Below, in pieces: positions 52,511 through 62,022 of a stretch of 64,000 nt of DNA; position 1 is the first letter of the stretch, and the number at the start of each line of letters is the position of its first letter. Position numbers and translations under genes: made by a program. The stretch comes from QHVT01 sp036389275 (GTDB taxonomy: Bacteria; Acidobacteriota; Thermoanaerobaculia; Gp7-AA8). The DNA lies in NCBI GenBank assembly GCA_036389275.1, contig DASVQE010000106.1, positions 11,233 through 75,232 of the forward strand. Reading direction: 5' to 3'. The notes beneath the pieces were generated by a model. It was given only the letters and a program-made list of their open reading frames with translations, was not told the DNA's origin and did not search any database.

Positions 52511-53515
52511 CTATTGTAGGCCGCGCTTCGTGACCAGGTACGTGGCGAAACTTCCGAGCCAGTGCCCGCCCTCGTAATGCTCGCCGGTGACGGAGGCGAG
52601 GCCCGCTTTGGTGTGCGCACGCGATGCGGCGAGAAGCGCCTTCACGCGTGGGTCGCTTGGCGGCAGGCCGGAGGCGATGCCTTCCAGCATCCAGGCGCGG
52701 CTGAGATTGAGGCCGTCGAGGTGCGCGAGCTTCGGGTCGCTCGGATCGGTGACGATCTCCGGCTTCAGCGTGAGCTCGCGCATGAAGCTGGTCAGCCACT
52801 TCGCGTACTCCTTCGGCGGCATCACGCGCCGCATCAGGTCGGCCTCGGCCAGACACGGTGAAAGAAAATCTTCGCCCGACGGCTCGTACGACAGCGGGCA
52901 GCGCACGTCCGATCCGTAGAAGGCGCGCGCCTTCTCGCGGATCAGCGGCGCGAGCTCGGGACTCGAGTCGAGCATCAGGCCGAGGGCGAACGCGGTCTGG
53001 CTGTGCTCACCGCTGCGGATCGGGTGGGAGAGCTTCGGCAGCCAGGCTTTGATGCGCGTCACCGCGGCGCGCTCGAGCGGCTGGATGACCGGGTAGAGCG
53101 GATCGCTCGACTCGCGCAGCTCGGCCGAGAGCTGCAGCAGCCACGCGAGCCCGTACGGACGCTCGAAGCTCGCGTTGCCGCTGCGCTCCATGTACTTCAC
53201 TTCCTGCGCGATGTTCGCCGGCGTGATGCTCTCCGCGAGCGCCGTGCGCGCCGCCTTCGCGTACGGCGCATCGGGCGCGAGCCGCGCCAGCCGCGCCAGC
53301 AGCCAGTGCCCGTGCACCGACGAATGCCAGTCGTAGCAGCCGTAGAACGCCGGCGTCAGCACGTGCGGCACGGCCGCGTCGGCGTCGGAGCTCATCACGT
53401 GCGCGATCTTGTTCGGATACTCCTTGTGCACGCAGGCGAGAGCGAGATTCGCGAAGCGCTCGGCGGCATGCGGATCGAGCGAGAGCGTCGCGGCGAGAAG
53501 CAGCGAGGAGATCAT
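52511..53515 (-). CDS. DUF2891 family protein, exported
   Basis: A 334-residue protein with a probable signal peptide (MISSLLLAATLS). Family blocks are PHVLTPAFYGCYDWHSSVHGHW near 50-70, FERPYGLAWLLQLSAEL, RSGEHSQTAFALGL and EGGHWLGSFATYLVT at the end. The alpha/alpha-toroid-like pattern with conserved Trp, His and Glu suggests a carbohydrate-active or metal enzyme, but the family is uncharacterised. ATG 53515 gives the signal peptide. It is divergent from the GH63-like gene, with 25 bases between starts. Confidence 0.85.
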   Translation of the reverse strand: MISSLLLAATLSLDPHAAERFANLALACVHKEYPNKIAHVMSSDADAAVPHVLTPAFYGCYDWHSSVHGHWLLARLARLAPDAPYAKAARTALAESITPANIAQEVKYMERSGNASFERPYGLAWLLQLSAELRESSDPLYPVIQPLERAAVTRIKAWLPKLSHPIRSGEHSQTAFALGLMLDSSPELAPLIREKARAFYGSDVRCPLSYEPSGEDFLSPCLAEADLMRRVMPPKEYAKWLTSFMRELTLKPEIVTDPSDPKLAHLDGLNLSRAWMLEGIASGLPPSDPRVKALLAASRAHTKAGLASVTGEHYEGGHWLGSFATYLVTKRGLQ

Positions 53516-53540
53516 CGCCGAAGGGTACACTGAGCGCCGC

Positions 53541-56315
53541 ATGACGGAGCGCGCCCGGATTTCCGGCGACCCGCACGAGGTCGCCCGCTGGCGCAAATGG
53601 GGTCCCTACCTCGCCGATCGCGCCTGGGGCACGGTGCGCGAGGACTACAGCGCGAACGGCGATGCGTGGGCGTACTTTCCGCACGACCTCGCGCGCTCGA
53701 AAGCGTATCGCTGGGGCGAAGACGGCATCGCCGGCTTCTGCGATCGCTACCAGATTCTCTGCTGGTCGCTGGCGTTGTGGAACGAGCGCGACGCGATTCT
53801 GAAGGAGCGGCTGTTCGGGCTCGTGCCGTCCGAGGCCAACCACGGCGAGGACGTGAAGGAATGCTACTTCTACGTCGACGCGGTGCCGAGCCACGCGTAT
53901 CAGCGGATGCTCTACAAGTATCCGCAGCGCGCCTTTCCGTACGCGCAGCTCATCGACGAAAACCGGCGCCGCGGCGCGCGCGATCCGGAGTTCGAGCTGA
54001 TCGACACCGGCATCTTCGACGACCGCCGCTACTTCGACGTCGAGATCGAGATCGCCAAGGAAGACGACGAGTCGCTGCTGTTCCGCATCACCGCGCACAA
54101 CCGCGGGCCGGAGCGCGCGCCGCTGCATCTCGTGCCGCAGCTCTGGTTCCGCAACACCTGGAGCTGGAGCGGCGCCGAGGGGCCGCGGCCGTCGATCGTC
54201 GAGCGCGACGGCGATCTCGTCGCCGACGACACGCACGCGCAGCCGCTGGCCGGCCTGCTCGTCTCGGCGCGGCTCGGTCCGCGCGTGCTCGAGCTGCCGC
54301 GCGGCGCGCGCACGCTCTTCACCGAGAACGAGACCAACTGCGAGCGCCTCTACGGCACGCCGTCGCGCAGCCGCTTCGTGAAAGACGCCTTTCATCGACA
54401 CATCATCGACGGCGAGCAGCAGGCGGTGAACGAGCGCCGCGGCACGAAGGCGTGCGGTTGGGAGCGCGTCGAGATCGACGCCGGAGCCTCACACGTGATG
54501 CGCATGCGCTTCGCGCCGGCCGATCGCGCGCGCATGAGCGACGCCGAGATCGACGCGCTCGTCGACGCGCGGCGCGGCGAAGCGGACGAGTTCTACGCGT
54601 CGCTGCATCCGGCGCGTGCGACCGCCGAGGAGCGCAACGTCCAGCGGCAGGCCTTCGCCGGAATGATCTGGTCGAAGCAGAGCTACCTTTACGACGTCGA
54701 CATCTGGCTCGACGGCGACGACGCGCGCACGCCGCCGCCGCAGTCGCGCGAGCGCGGCCGCAACTCCCGCTGGCGCCACCTCAACTCCATGCGGGTGATG
54801 TCGATGCCCGACAAATGGGAGTACCCCTGGTTCGCCGCCTGGGATCTCGCCTTTCACGCGATCGTCTTCGCGCTGATCGATCCGCATTTCGCGAAAGAGC
54901 AGCTCTGGCTGATGCTCTTCGAGCAATTCCAGCATCCGAACGGGCAGATACCCGCCTACGAATGGGAGTTCTCCGATCTCAATCCGCCGGTGCACGCCTG
55001 GGCGGTCTGGCGCGTCTACAACATGGACCGCATCCGCGAGGGTCGCGCCGATCGCGACTTTCTCGAAAAATGCTTTCATAAATTACTGCTGAATTTCACC
55101 TGGTGGGTGAACAAGGTCGATCGCGAAGGGAACAACGTCTTCGAAGGCGGTTTCCTCGGCCTCGACAACATCACCGTCTTCGATCGCAGCGACCGCCTGC
55201 CCGGCGGCGCGACGCTCGAGCAGAGCGACGCCACCGGCTGGATGGGCATGTTCTCGCTCGTGATGATGCGCATGGCCCTCGAGCTGGCCAAGCAGGATCC
55301 GGTCTACGAAGGCCTGGCCACGAAGTTCTTCGAGCACTATGTCTACATCGGCGCGGCCATGAAGATGGTGCGCGTCGACCGCACCTTGTGGGACGAAGAG
55401 GATCACTTCTTCTACGACCTGCTGCGCTTTCCCGACGGCGGCGCCGTGCCGTTCCGCGTCCGCTCGCTGGTCGGGCTGATTCCGCTCTACGCCATCGAAC
55501 GGCTGGAGCGCTCGTGGGTCGAGCCGTTCCACGTGTTCCACGAAAACCTTGAATGGTTCATCAAGCACCGCAGCGATCTGGTGCAAAGCTGCGTCACCAC
55601 CGTGCACGACGGCCAGGACTACACGCACGTCCTCGCGGTCGTCGATCAGAATCAGTTGCAGCATCTGCTCGCGCGCGTGGTCGATCCCGACGAGTTCCTC
55701 TCGCCGGCCGGCATCCGCAGCATGAGCAAGTTTCATCAGACGCACCCATTCACGTTCGGCAACGCCTCGGTGTCCTACGAGCCGGCCGAGCCGGTCGAGA
55801 AGTTGAAAGGCGGCAACAGCAACTGGCGCGGGCCGGTCTGGTTCCCGACGGCGTTCCTCACCATCGAGTCGCTGCGCAAACTGGAGAAGGCGTTTCGCGG
55901 CAACGTGCGCGTGACGCTGGCCGACGACGAGACCACGCACGAGCGGATGCGCAGCACCGCCGACGCGCGCATGACCGAGGGCATCGGAGGCGGGACGGAC
56001 GTGCGGGCGCGCGGCCGGACCATCGCCGCGACGCCGGCCGCGCCGCCGGAGGAGACAGTGTCCCTCGGCGGCGTGGCGGCGACGATCGCCGACCGGATGA
56101 TCGGCATCTTCCTTCCCGACGAAGACGGCTACCGTCCGGTGTACGGCCCGCGCGGCACGCGCAAGGCGGAGCTCTTCGCGCATGACCCGCACTGGCGCGG
56201 GCTGGTGCTGTTCCACGAGTACTTCAACGGCGACAGCGGCGAAGGCCTCGGCGCGTCGCACCAGACCGGCTGGACGGGTCTGGTGGCGAACCTCATCGAC
56301 GAGTGGCGGCGCTGA
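53541..56315 (+). CDS. GH63-like glucosidase
   Basis: A 924-residue glycoside hydrolase of the GH63/MGH type. The N-terminal beta-domain has RKWGPYLADRAWGTVREDYS near 20-40. The (alpha/alpha)6 barrel contains the diagnostic block KWEYPWFAAWDLAFHAIVFA, PNGQIPAYEWEFSDLNPPVHAW, the late DGQDYTHV and the FGNASVSYEPAEP/WRGPVWFPT segment. It probably releases glucose from alpha-linked oligosaccharides or glycosylated compatible solutes such as glucosylglycerate. No signal peptide is seen, so it is cytoplasmic. ATG 53541 marks the start; the upstream extension lies in the divergent gene. Confidence 0.88.
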   Translation: MTERARISGDPHEVARWRKWGPYLADRAWGTVREDYSANGDAWAYFPHDLARSKAYRWGEDGIAGFCDRYQILCWSLALWNERDAILKERLFGLVPSEANHGEDVKECYFYVDAVPSHAYQRMLYKYPQRAFPYAQLIDENRRRGARDPEFELIDTGIFDDRRYFDVEIEIAKEDDESLLFRITAHNRGPERAPLHLVPQLWFRNTWSWSGAEGPRPSIVERDGDLVADDTHAQPLAGLLVSARLGPRVLELPRGARTLFTENETNCERLYGTPSRSRFVKDAFHRHIIDGEQQAVNERRGTKACGWERVEIDAGASHVMRMRFAPADRARMSDAEIDALVDARRGEADEFYASLHPARATAEERNVQRQAFAGMIWSKQSYLYDVDIWLDGDDARTPPPQSRERGRNSRWRHLNSMRVMSMPDKWEYPWFAAWDLAFHAIVFALIDPHFAKEQLWLMLFEQFQHPNGQIPAYEWEFSDLNPPVHAWAVWRVYNMDRIREGRADRDFLEKCFHKLLLNFTWWVNKVDREGNNVFEGGFLGLDNITVFDRSDRLPGGATLEQSDATGWMGMFSLVMMRMALELAKQDPVYEGLATKFFEHYVYIGAAMKMVRVDRTLWDEEDHFFYDLLRFPDGGAVPFRVRSLVGLIPLYAIERLERSWVEPFHVFHENLEWFIKHRSDLVQSCVTTVHDGQDYTHVLAVVDQNQLQHLLARVVDPDEFLSPAGIRSMSKFHQTHPFTFGNASVSYEPAEPVEKLKGGNSNWRGPVWFPTAFLTIESLRKLEKAFRGNVRVTLADDETTHERMRSTADARMTEGIGGGTDVRARGRTIAATPAAPPEETVSLGGVAATIADRMIGIFLPDEDGYRPVYGPRGTRKAELFAHDPHWRGLVLFHEYFNGDSGEGLGASHQTGWTGLVANLIDEWRR

Positions 56316-56344
56316 CGGCAGAAAATCTGCACAAGCAGCGCTCC

Positions 56345-56878
56345 ATGATCACTGCGCTCGTTCTCTCATCGGTCCTCGCGGCGACGCCGTCGTCGAGCGG
56401 TGTCGTCACGCTCGCGGCGAGCACGCGCAAGAACATCCTCGAGCTGCGCGTCGGCGGCAAGACCATCAAGCGTTACGACGTCTCGGTCGGCACGAAGGCG
56501 CATCCGACGCCGAACGGCACCTATCGCATCAATCACATCGTCTGGAATCCCGCCTGGAATCCTCCGAAGGAGAAGTGGGCGAAAGGGAAGAAGCCGACCG
56601 CGCCGGGCGATCCGAAGAATCCGATGAAGGTCGTGAAGATCTTCTTCAAGGAGCCCGACTACTACATTCACGGCACGGGCGACGAGGAGTCCCTCGGCGG
56701 CGCGGCGTCGCACGGCTGCATCCGGATGTCGCAGCGCGATGCCTTCGCGCTCGGCCGCTATCTGATGGATCACGGCGGCGCGCAGCACGACGACGCCTGG
56801 TACGACCGCGTCTTCACGCGCGGGACTTCCGCAGATGTGCATCTGCCGAAGTACGTCACGATCGTGATCGGACCGTGA
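56345..56878 (+). CDS. L,D-transpeptidase (YkuD)
   Basis: A 177-residue exported YkuD-domain protein. A short signal peptide (MITALVLSSVLAATPS) is followed by the catalytic domain with IHGTGDEE (His109) and the signature ASHGCIRMS (His123, Cys125). These enzymes form 3-3 peptidoglycan crosslinks or attach proteins to peptidoglycan. ATG 56345 is chosen over an upstream in-frame ATG at 56303 because the signal peptide begins there. It lies 29 bases after the glucosidase stop. Confidence 0.92.
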   Translation: MITALVLSSVLAATPSSSGVVTLAASTRKNILELRVGGKTIKRYDVSVGTKAHPTPNGTYRINHIVWNPAWNPPKEKWAKGKKPTAPGDPKNPMKVVKIFFKEPDYYIHGTGDEESLGGAASHGCIRMSQRDAFALGRYLMDHGGAQHDDAWYDRVFTRGTSADVHLPKYVTIVIGP

Positions 56879-56881
56879 TCG

Positions 56882-57052
56882 CTACTTCATCTGCATCACG
56901 ACCCAGACGATGAGCGCGATGGCGAGAATGGCGATGATGGCGATCGTCACTCCGCTCTGTCTCGTCGAGCTGACGCTCACCGATTCGTGAACGACGCGGC
57001 GCTCGACGACATCGTCGTTGCTGTCGACTGGATCATCAATTGGTTCCGGCAT
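56882..57052 (-). CDS. Small single-helix membrane protein
   Basis: A 56-residue ORF with an acidic N-terminal half (MPEPIDDPVDSNDDVVERR) and a strong C-terminal membrane helix (GVTIAIIAILAIALIVWVVM). Its ATG lies 17 bases inside the end of the MFS gene on the same strand, suggesting coupling. No family is recognised. Confidence 0.6.
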   Translation of the reverse strand: MPEPIDDPVDSNDDVVERRVVHESVSVSSTRQSGVTIAIIAILAIALIVWVVMQMK

Positions 57053-58220
57053 GCTCCGGGTCGCGAGCAACAGGAGTGCCACGCGCGAGCCGGCGCGAGG
57101 TGGTGACGAAGATCGGGATCGAGAGGCAGCCGATGGCCGCGGCGAAGAGGAACGCGTCGCGCAGTCCGTAGCGCTGGCCGATCGCGCCGATGGTCAGCGA
57201 GCCGAGGCCGATGCCGGTGTCGACGGCCCAGATCACGCTGCCGAAGGTGCGCCCGCGCGAGCGCGCCTCGGTGTTGGTGACGACGAAGGTCATGAAGGCC
57301 GGGAACGACGCGCCGATGCCGAGGCCGAAGAGGATGGCCGCGGCGATCAGTTGCGTGCGCGTCTGGGCGAAGGCGAGCAGCGCGAAGGAGAGCGGCGTGG
57401 CGATGAAGGATGGGTAGAGGAGGACTTTCGGACCGAAGCGGTCGCCGAGGCGCGAGGTGAAGACGCGCACGACCACGATGGCGCCGGCGAAGACGGTGAA
57501 GAAAAGCGACTCCGGCGTGATGTGGCGCTCGCGCGCCAGAATGGCCACGTAGCTGGTGATGCCGCCGTAGCCGATGTTCAGGACCGCGAGCGCGAGCGTC
57601 GCCTTGACCACGGTCCAGTCCCAAAGCTCGGAGAGCGGCGGGAATCCGCGGACCTGCTGCGGCTCGCTGATCACCGGAATGCGCACCGCCCAGAGCGCGG
57701 TGAGCGCGGACATCAGCGCGAGCTCCGCGCAGAGCACGAACCAGCCGTAGTGATGGACGAGCAGGCCGACGGCCGGAGCGATGCTGATGGCGCTGGTCGT
57801 GGCCAGACCCCAGTAGGCGAGTCCTTCGTTGCGCCGCGAGGCCGGGATGAAGTCGGTCATGATCGCGCTCGCCGACGCGAGGATCGACGACCAGATCGCG
57901 CCATGAATGACGGCGATCAGCAGCAACAGCGGCAGCCACGGGACCACGCCGTAAGCGAGAGAGAAGAAGACGAAGAGGATGGAAGCGAGGATGAGCATGC
58001 GCTTCCGCCCGAAGTGGTCGGCGATCGTCCCCATCACCGGCGCCGCCGTCGCACTGGCCAGCGTGTACACGAACAGAAACGACCCCGCCGCCGCCTTCGA
58101 CCCGCCCAGCTCCATGATCCGCAACGGAATCACCGGAAAGAGCTGAAACGCCGAGAAAAACGTCGCGAACTGAAACAACCAGAGCGTGACGAAACGGCGC
58201 GTAAAGAGCGGCTCGCGCAT
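57036..58220 (-). CDS. MFS transporter
   Basis: A 394-residue major facilitator with 12 hydrophobic helices. Motif A is present after TM2 (GTIADHFGRKRM), and the second half shows its counterpart (TSRLGDRFGPK). Drug- or sugar-efflux type; substrate unknown. ATG 58220 (MREPLFTRRF) is chosen; a longer upstream frame runs into the palindromic repeat region and is not protein-like. It is followed by the small membrane protein. Confidence 0.88.
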   Translation of the reverse strand: MREPLFTRRFVTLWLFQFATFFSAFQLFPVIPLRIMELGGSKAAAGSFLFVYTLASATAAPVMGTIADHFGRKRMLILASILFVFFSLAYGVVPWLPLLLLIAVIHGAIWSSILASASAIMTDFIPASRRNEGLAYWGLATTSAISIAPAVGLLVHHYGWFVLCAELALMSALTALWAVRIPVISEPQQVRGFPPLSELWDWTVVKATLALAVLNIGYGGITSYVAILARERHITPESLFFTVFAGAIVVVRVFTSRLGDRFGPKVLLYPSFIATPLSFALLAFAQTRTQLIAAAILFGLGIGASFPAFMTFVVTNTEARSRGRTFGSVIWAVDTGIGLGSLTIGAIGQRYGLRDAFLFAAAIGCLSIPIFVTTSRRLARGTPVARDPEHAGTN

Positions 58221-58250
58221 CGGCGCGGCATCATACGATGTGCCGATGTC

Positions 58251-58671
58251 GCGCTGCGTGGCACGGGCACACCGTGAGGCCTCCGGCGGGCCGGCACGGC
58301 CGGCGGCGTCGGTCATGCAGCAAACGCGTTCGTGCCGAGACGCATCCGTCCTGCCGGTGGCACGCGACGGTGCCGGCCATCCCGGCCCGCCGCAGACCTC
58401 GTGCGTCGAGTGCGCGAAGGCGGACAACGCAGCACGTGCCAATGACGGCTGGCATCACGCGCCGAAAGGTCGCGGGCACGCAAACACTCTCGCCGAGCGC
58501 TGCGTCGCACACGCGCACCGAAAGACCTCCGGCGGACCGACACGGCCGGCAGCGTCACGTGCCACAGGCAGGACGGCTGCGTCTCGGATCGAGCGCATTC
58601 GCTGCATGACCGACGCCGCCGGCCGTGCCGGCCCGCCGGAGGCCTCACGGTGTGCACGTGCCACGCAGCGC
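58251..58671. repeat. 421-bp nested palindrome
   Basis: The outer arms 58251-58320 and 58602-58671 are inverted copies with about one difference in 70 bases. After a diverged stretch, 58336-58380 pairs with 58545-58588, and weaker similarity continues to the centre near 58460. Part of the arm also recurs as a direct repeat at 58498 onwards. The RNA would form a very long GC-rich hairpin. It lies between an MFS start and ispH, with starts on both sides pointing away. ORFs across it are artefacts of the palindrome. Confidence 0.8.
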
Positions 58672-58715
58672 ACACGCAAGAATGTTGCGCCGCGCGCGAG
58701 CGTTTCGGGGACGGT

Positions 58716-59558
58716 ATGAAAGTCAAACGGGCGGCAAAGTATGGGTTCTGCTCGGGCGTGCGGATCGCCGATCTGAAGGTCAAGCGCTTCGCTGCCAAGG
58801 GTGGGCGTGGGGCCATCCTCGGGCAGGTCGTGCACAACGAGCGCGTGGTCGAGGAGATGGAGCGCCTCGGCGTGCGCACGGTGAACGAGATCACCGCGGT
58901 CGAGGAGCCGACCATCGTCTTCTCCGCGCACGGCGTGCCGCCGTCCTTTCACGAACGCGCCAAAGAGCGCGGCCTCGACGTCCTCGACACCACCTGCAAG
59001 TTCGTCTACGACATCCATCGCGAGTCGAAGCAGGCGCTCGCCGCCGGCGATCACCTCGTCTTCATCGGCGACCCGAAACATCGCGAGGTCATCGGCTACA
59101 CCAACGATCTCGATCCGGCGAGCTATCACATCGTCTCGACGATGCAGGAGGCGGAGTCGATCGACTGGAGCGCCTATCCGTCGATCAAGATCTTCTACCA
59201 GACGACCCTCAACGCCGACGACTTCGAAGACGTGGTGCGCACCATCGAGCGGCGCGCGGCGCGCGTCGAGCGCGGCGACACCATCTGCTACGCCACCAAA
59301 GAAAACCAGGACGCGGCCCGCGTACTCGCCCACGACCCCGAAATCGACCTCATCCTGGTGATCGGCGGCACGAAGAGCGCAAATACAAAACACCTGTGGG
59401 AGATCTGTCGCGAAACGAAGCCGGCCTATCTGGTTCAGGGTGCGGCCGACATCAACCCGGAGTGGCTGCGCGGCGCCGGGACGATCGGCCTCACGGCCGG
59501 CTCCTCGACGCCCGACTACGTCATCGACGAGGTCGAGCAGGCGCTCGCCACGCTGTGA
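58716..59558 (+). CDS. ispH: 4-Hydroxy-3-methylbut-2-enyl diphosphate reductase
   Basis: The last MEP-pathway enzyme, giving IPP and DMAPP. It is 280 residues with the three [4Fe-4S] cysteines: Cys12 (GFCSGV), Cys94 (DTTCKFV) and Cys191 (TICYATKENQ). The SAHGVPP, GGTKSANTKHL and GLTAGSSTPD blocks are typical. ATG 58716 has GGGGACGG upstream as a weak ribosome site. It sits next to the palindrome and far from the idi/prenyl synthase operon. Its product would feed that operon. Confidence 0.95.
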   Translation: MKVKRAAKYGFCSGVRIADLKVKRFAAKGGRGAILGQVVHNERVVEEMERLGVRTVNEITAVEEPTIVFSAHGVPPSFHERAKERGLDVLDTTCKFVYDIHRESKQALAAGDHLVFIGDPKHREVIGYTNDLDPASYHIVSTMQEAESIDWSAYPSIKIFYQTTLNADDFEDVVRTIERRAARVERGDTICYATKENQDAARVLAHDPEIDLILVIGGTKSANTKHLWEICRETKPAYLVQGAADINPEWLRGAGTIGLTAGSSTPDYVIDEVEQALATL

Positions 59559-59595
59559 ATAACTATCCATCGTTCGTTGTTGATAGGCGACGACC

Positions 59596-60396
59596 ATGAC
59601 CCTTTTCCGCAGAATCGCGACAGCCCTGCTGCTCACGCTCGTGACCGCCTCCGGTTTCGCGACGGAGCTCAACTGCAGAGGCGCGAGCAATGTCGAGGAG
59701 TTCCGCTACTCCTGGCGGCTCCGCGGCGGGATCCGCTTTCTGGCCGGGATGATGTTCCCGACCTCGGGCGTCGGCAATCTGCGCACGGTCTATCCGAAAG
59801 CGGGTGAGGGCACGATCAACAGCGAGCTCCTCATTACCGCGCCGACCGGCAAGAGCGGCGGGTTCTACGCGTACGAGTCGCAGATGGATCACGACGCCAG
59901 CCGCACGCTGATGACGTATCACGGCTACGCGTGGGGCGAGAAGGCGCGCAACGAGCGCACGGTGTTCGATTACGTGAAGGGTCTCGCGCGCATTCACAAG
60001 GTGACGACGGAGGAGACGGAGAATCGCGTCAAGAAGCTGCCGAGCGAGGATCAGCTCCGCGACGTGCTGACCGCGATTCAGTTCCTCCGGCAGAACGCGC
60101 AGACGATCCGCGGCCCGGTGACGACGAGCATCTACTCGGACGGCAAAGAGTACCCGGTCATCTTCCGGCCGGGCGAGCAGAAGGTGTTCGAGATGTCGGG
60201 CAAGCGCATCGCCGCGACGTCGTATCAGATCGTCGACGCGCCGGGCGGCAAGAAGTGGCCGGGCGGCGTGAAGGTGTGGCTCTCGAACGACGACCGCCGC
60301 ATCCCGTTCCGCATCGAGATCCAACAGAGCGTCGCCACCATGCAGCTCGACCTCCAGTCGGTCGAAGCCTGCGCGTTCCTCGTCGCGACGAAGTAG
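59596..60396 (+). CDS. DUF3108 family exported protein
   Basis: A 266-residue protein with a signal peptide (MTLFRRIATALLLTLVTASGFA) and a DUF3108-like beta-rich mature part: HDASRTLMTYHGYAWGEKAR, TSIYSDGKEYPVIFRPGEQK and a final ENVE-like sheet RIPFRIEIQQSVATMQLDL. The family is periplasmic and uncharacterised, possibly lipid-binding. Single gene, 37 bases after ispH. Confidence 0.75.
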   Translation: MTLFRRIATALLLTLVTASGFATELNCRGASNVEEFRYSWRLRGGIRFLAGMMFPTSGVGNLRTVYPKAGEGTINSELLITAPTGKSGGFYAYESQMDHDASRTLMTYHGYAWGEKARNERTVFDYVKGLARIHKVTTEETENRVKKLPSEDQLRDVLTAIQFLRQNAQTIRGPVTTSIYSDGKEYPVIFRPGEQKVFEMSGKRIAATSYQIVDAPGGKKWPGGVKVWLSNDDRRIPFRIEIQQSVATMQLDLQSVEACAFLVATK

Positions 60397-60414
60397 CGCT
60401 CTCGCGCGAAGGAG

Positions 60415-60831
60415 CTACGTCGCCATGTCGCGCGCCTCGGCCGGTGTGCCGAGGCCGCAGAAGAGGCCGACGATGTCGAGCAGTTCGGCGACGTGGAACG
60501 GCTTTTCGAGCACGACCGACGGATTGAGCTCCGCGTCGCTCGGCTCGAGCTTGTAGCCGGTGATGATCACCACCGGCGACTCCTTGCTCTTCGTGCGGAA
60601 CCAGCGCAGCCATTGCCGGCCGTCCATGCGCGGCATGGAGAGGTCGAGGATCACGAGCTGGATGTCGGGATTCATCTCGACCAGTGGGATGGCCTGCTCG
60701 CCGTCGGCGGCGATCAGCACCTCGAACCCGTACGGAGTGAGGAGCTCTCGGTAGTAGCCCACGAGCCGTTCGTCGTCGTCGATCACGAGCAGCTTGCGGA
60801 GCTTGTACGGCGTCTTTCGGGCTCGAATCAC
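60415..60831 (-). CDS. Single-domain response regulator
   Basis: A 138-residue CheY-like receiver: LVIDDDERL acidic pocket, phospho-acceptor Asp63 (LVILDLSMPRMDG), Thr91 in IITGY and Lys110 (VLEKPF). The GTG at 60831 has GGGAG eight bases upstream; no suitable ATG exists in frame nearby. There is no output domain. It is the last gene of a minus-strand group starting at 61981. Confidence 0.88.
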   Translation of the reverse strand: MIRARKTPYKLRKLLVIDDDERLVGYYRELLTPYGFEVLIAADGEQAIPLVEMNPDIQLVILDLSMPRMDGRQWLRWFRTKSKESPVVIITGYKLEPSDAELNPSVVLEKPFHVAELLDIVGLFCGLGTPAEARDMAT

Positions 60832-60895
60832 ATCACCACTCCCACGTCGCGTATCCCGGCGTTCCGGTGCAAAGCGCGCACCATTGGCGTACCCG

Positions 60896-61981
60896 TCAGC
60901 GCGACTCGCGGAGCGGCGGCACGACGTCCGTCGGCACCGTCGCCTGGAGCGGCGCATTCTCGCGCGGCAGCAGCGTGAAACGGCTCGGGTCGTAACGCAG
61001 CGCGAGCAGTCGTCCCTTGTGGAGATTCGCCTCCGGCGGCAGTGCCACGCGCAGCGCCACGCCGCCGGTGAGGATGCCGCGCGCGATCCAGCGGCCGTCG
61101 GCAAAGCCCGCCTCTTCGACCCCGAACACGAAATCGGAATCTTCGCCCGGCGGCGTGATCGTGAAATCGGTGGGACGCACCAGCGCGATGCCGCTGCCCT
61201 GAAACGGCGGCGCGTCGAGCTCCCACGCGCCGATCACTGATTCGACGAGCTTGCCGCGAATGGTGATCGGGACGACGTCGACGTCGCCGACTGCCGCCGC
61301 GGCCGCGTCGCTGGCCGGACGGGTGAAGAGCTCCGCCGCGCTGCCGCTCTGCACGATCGCGCCATCCTCGAGCACGACCACGCGGTCGGTGAACGGCAGC
61401 TCTTCGCGCGACGACAACGCGGAGATCACCGTCGCGCCGACCACGCGCAGCATGCGGTAGAGCGCGTCGGCGAGACGGGTGCGCTCCGACGCGGCCACGC
61501 GCTCGAGCAGGCGGTCGGCGACGACGATGCCGGGGCGCAGCAGCTCGATGCGCGCGATCTGCAGGCGCGCCTGTTCGGTCGACGACAGCGTGTCGATGCG
61601 GCGCTCGAGCAACGCGCCGAGGTCCCACTGCTCGATGGCCAGCGCATACTCGCGATGGCGGTCTTCGCGGTCGAGCGTGCGCGCGCGCACCGCCGCCACG
61701 AGCGCGTGCTGCACGCTCCAGCGTCCCGATACTTCGAGCGCCGAATTGATTGACAGCAATGGTCTGCGCGAAGGCTTGAGATCGTTGATCAGCCGCGCCC
61801 CGGCGATCACTTCGCCGCTGGCAGGACGGAGCGTGCCGTCGATGAGCCGCAGCAAGGTGGTCGTCCCGAGTCCGCTGACCGCGGTATGCGTGCTGCGCGC
61901 AAAGGTCACGTTCAACCCGCGCAGCGCAAACCCGCCGCGCGGATAGCGGAACGACACCTCACGCAGCGCGACATCGAGCAC
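60896..61981 (-). CDS. Catalytically dead ABC-ATPase homologue
   Basis: A 361-residue protein with the layout of a sugar/spermidine-type ABC ATPase (nucleotide-binding domain plus TOBE-like C-terminus). All catalytic motifs are altered. Walker A reads SGLGTTTLL (36-44) with Thr40 in place of the Lys. The signature is LSSTEQ (132-137) instead of LSGGQ. Walker B is VVADRLL with Arg157 replacing the Glu, and the switch His is Leu189. Yet the frame is intact and hydrophobic core patterns persist. It probably has a binding or regulatory rather than ATP-hydrolysing role. No permease gene is next to it. Confidence 0.78.
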   Translation of the reverse strand: MLDVALREVSFRYPRGGFALRGLNVTFARSTHTAVSGLGTTTLLRLIDGTLRPASGEVIAGARLINDLKPSRRPLLSINSALEVSGRWSVQHALVAAVRARTLDREDRHREYALAIEQWDLGALLERRIDTLSSTEQARLQIARIELLRPGIVVADRLLERVAASERTRLADALYRMLRVVGATVISALSSREELPFTDRVVVLEDGAIVQSGSAAELFTRPASDAAAAAVGDVDVVPITIRGKLVESVIGAWELDAPPFQGSGIALVRPTDFTITPPGEDSDFVFGVEEAGFADGRWIARGILTGGVALRVALPPEANLHKGRLLALRYDPSRFTLLPRENAPLQATVPTDVVPPLRESR

Positions 61982-62022
61982 GCCGCGGATTGTAGCGGTC
62001 GTTCCGAGTTACGTCGCGACCG

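Noticed and set aside
58251..58671. CRISPR array or protein-coding repeat gene
   Set aside because: The copies are inverted and nested rather than regularly spaced direct repeats, and the frames across them exist on both strands only because of the palindrome.
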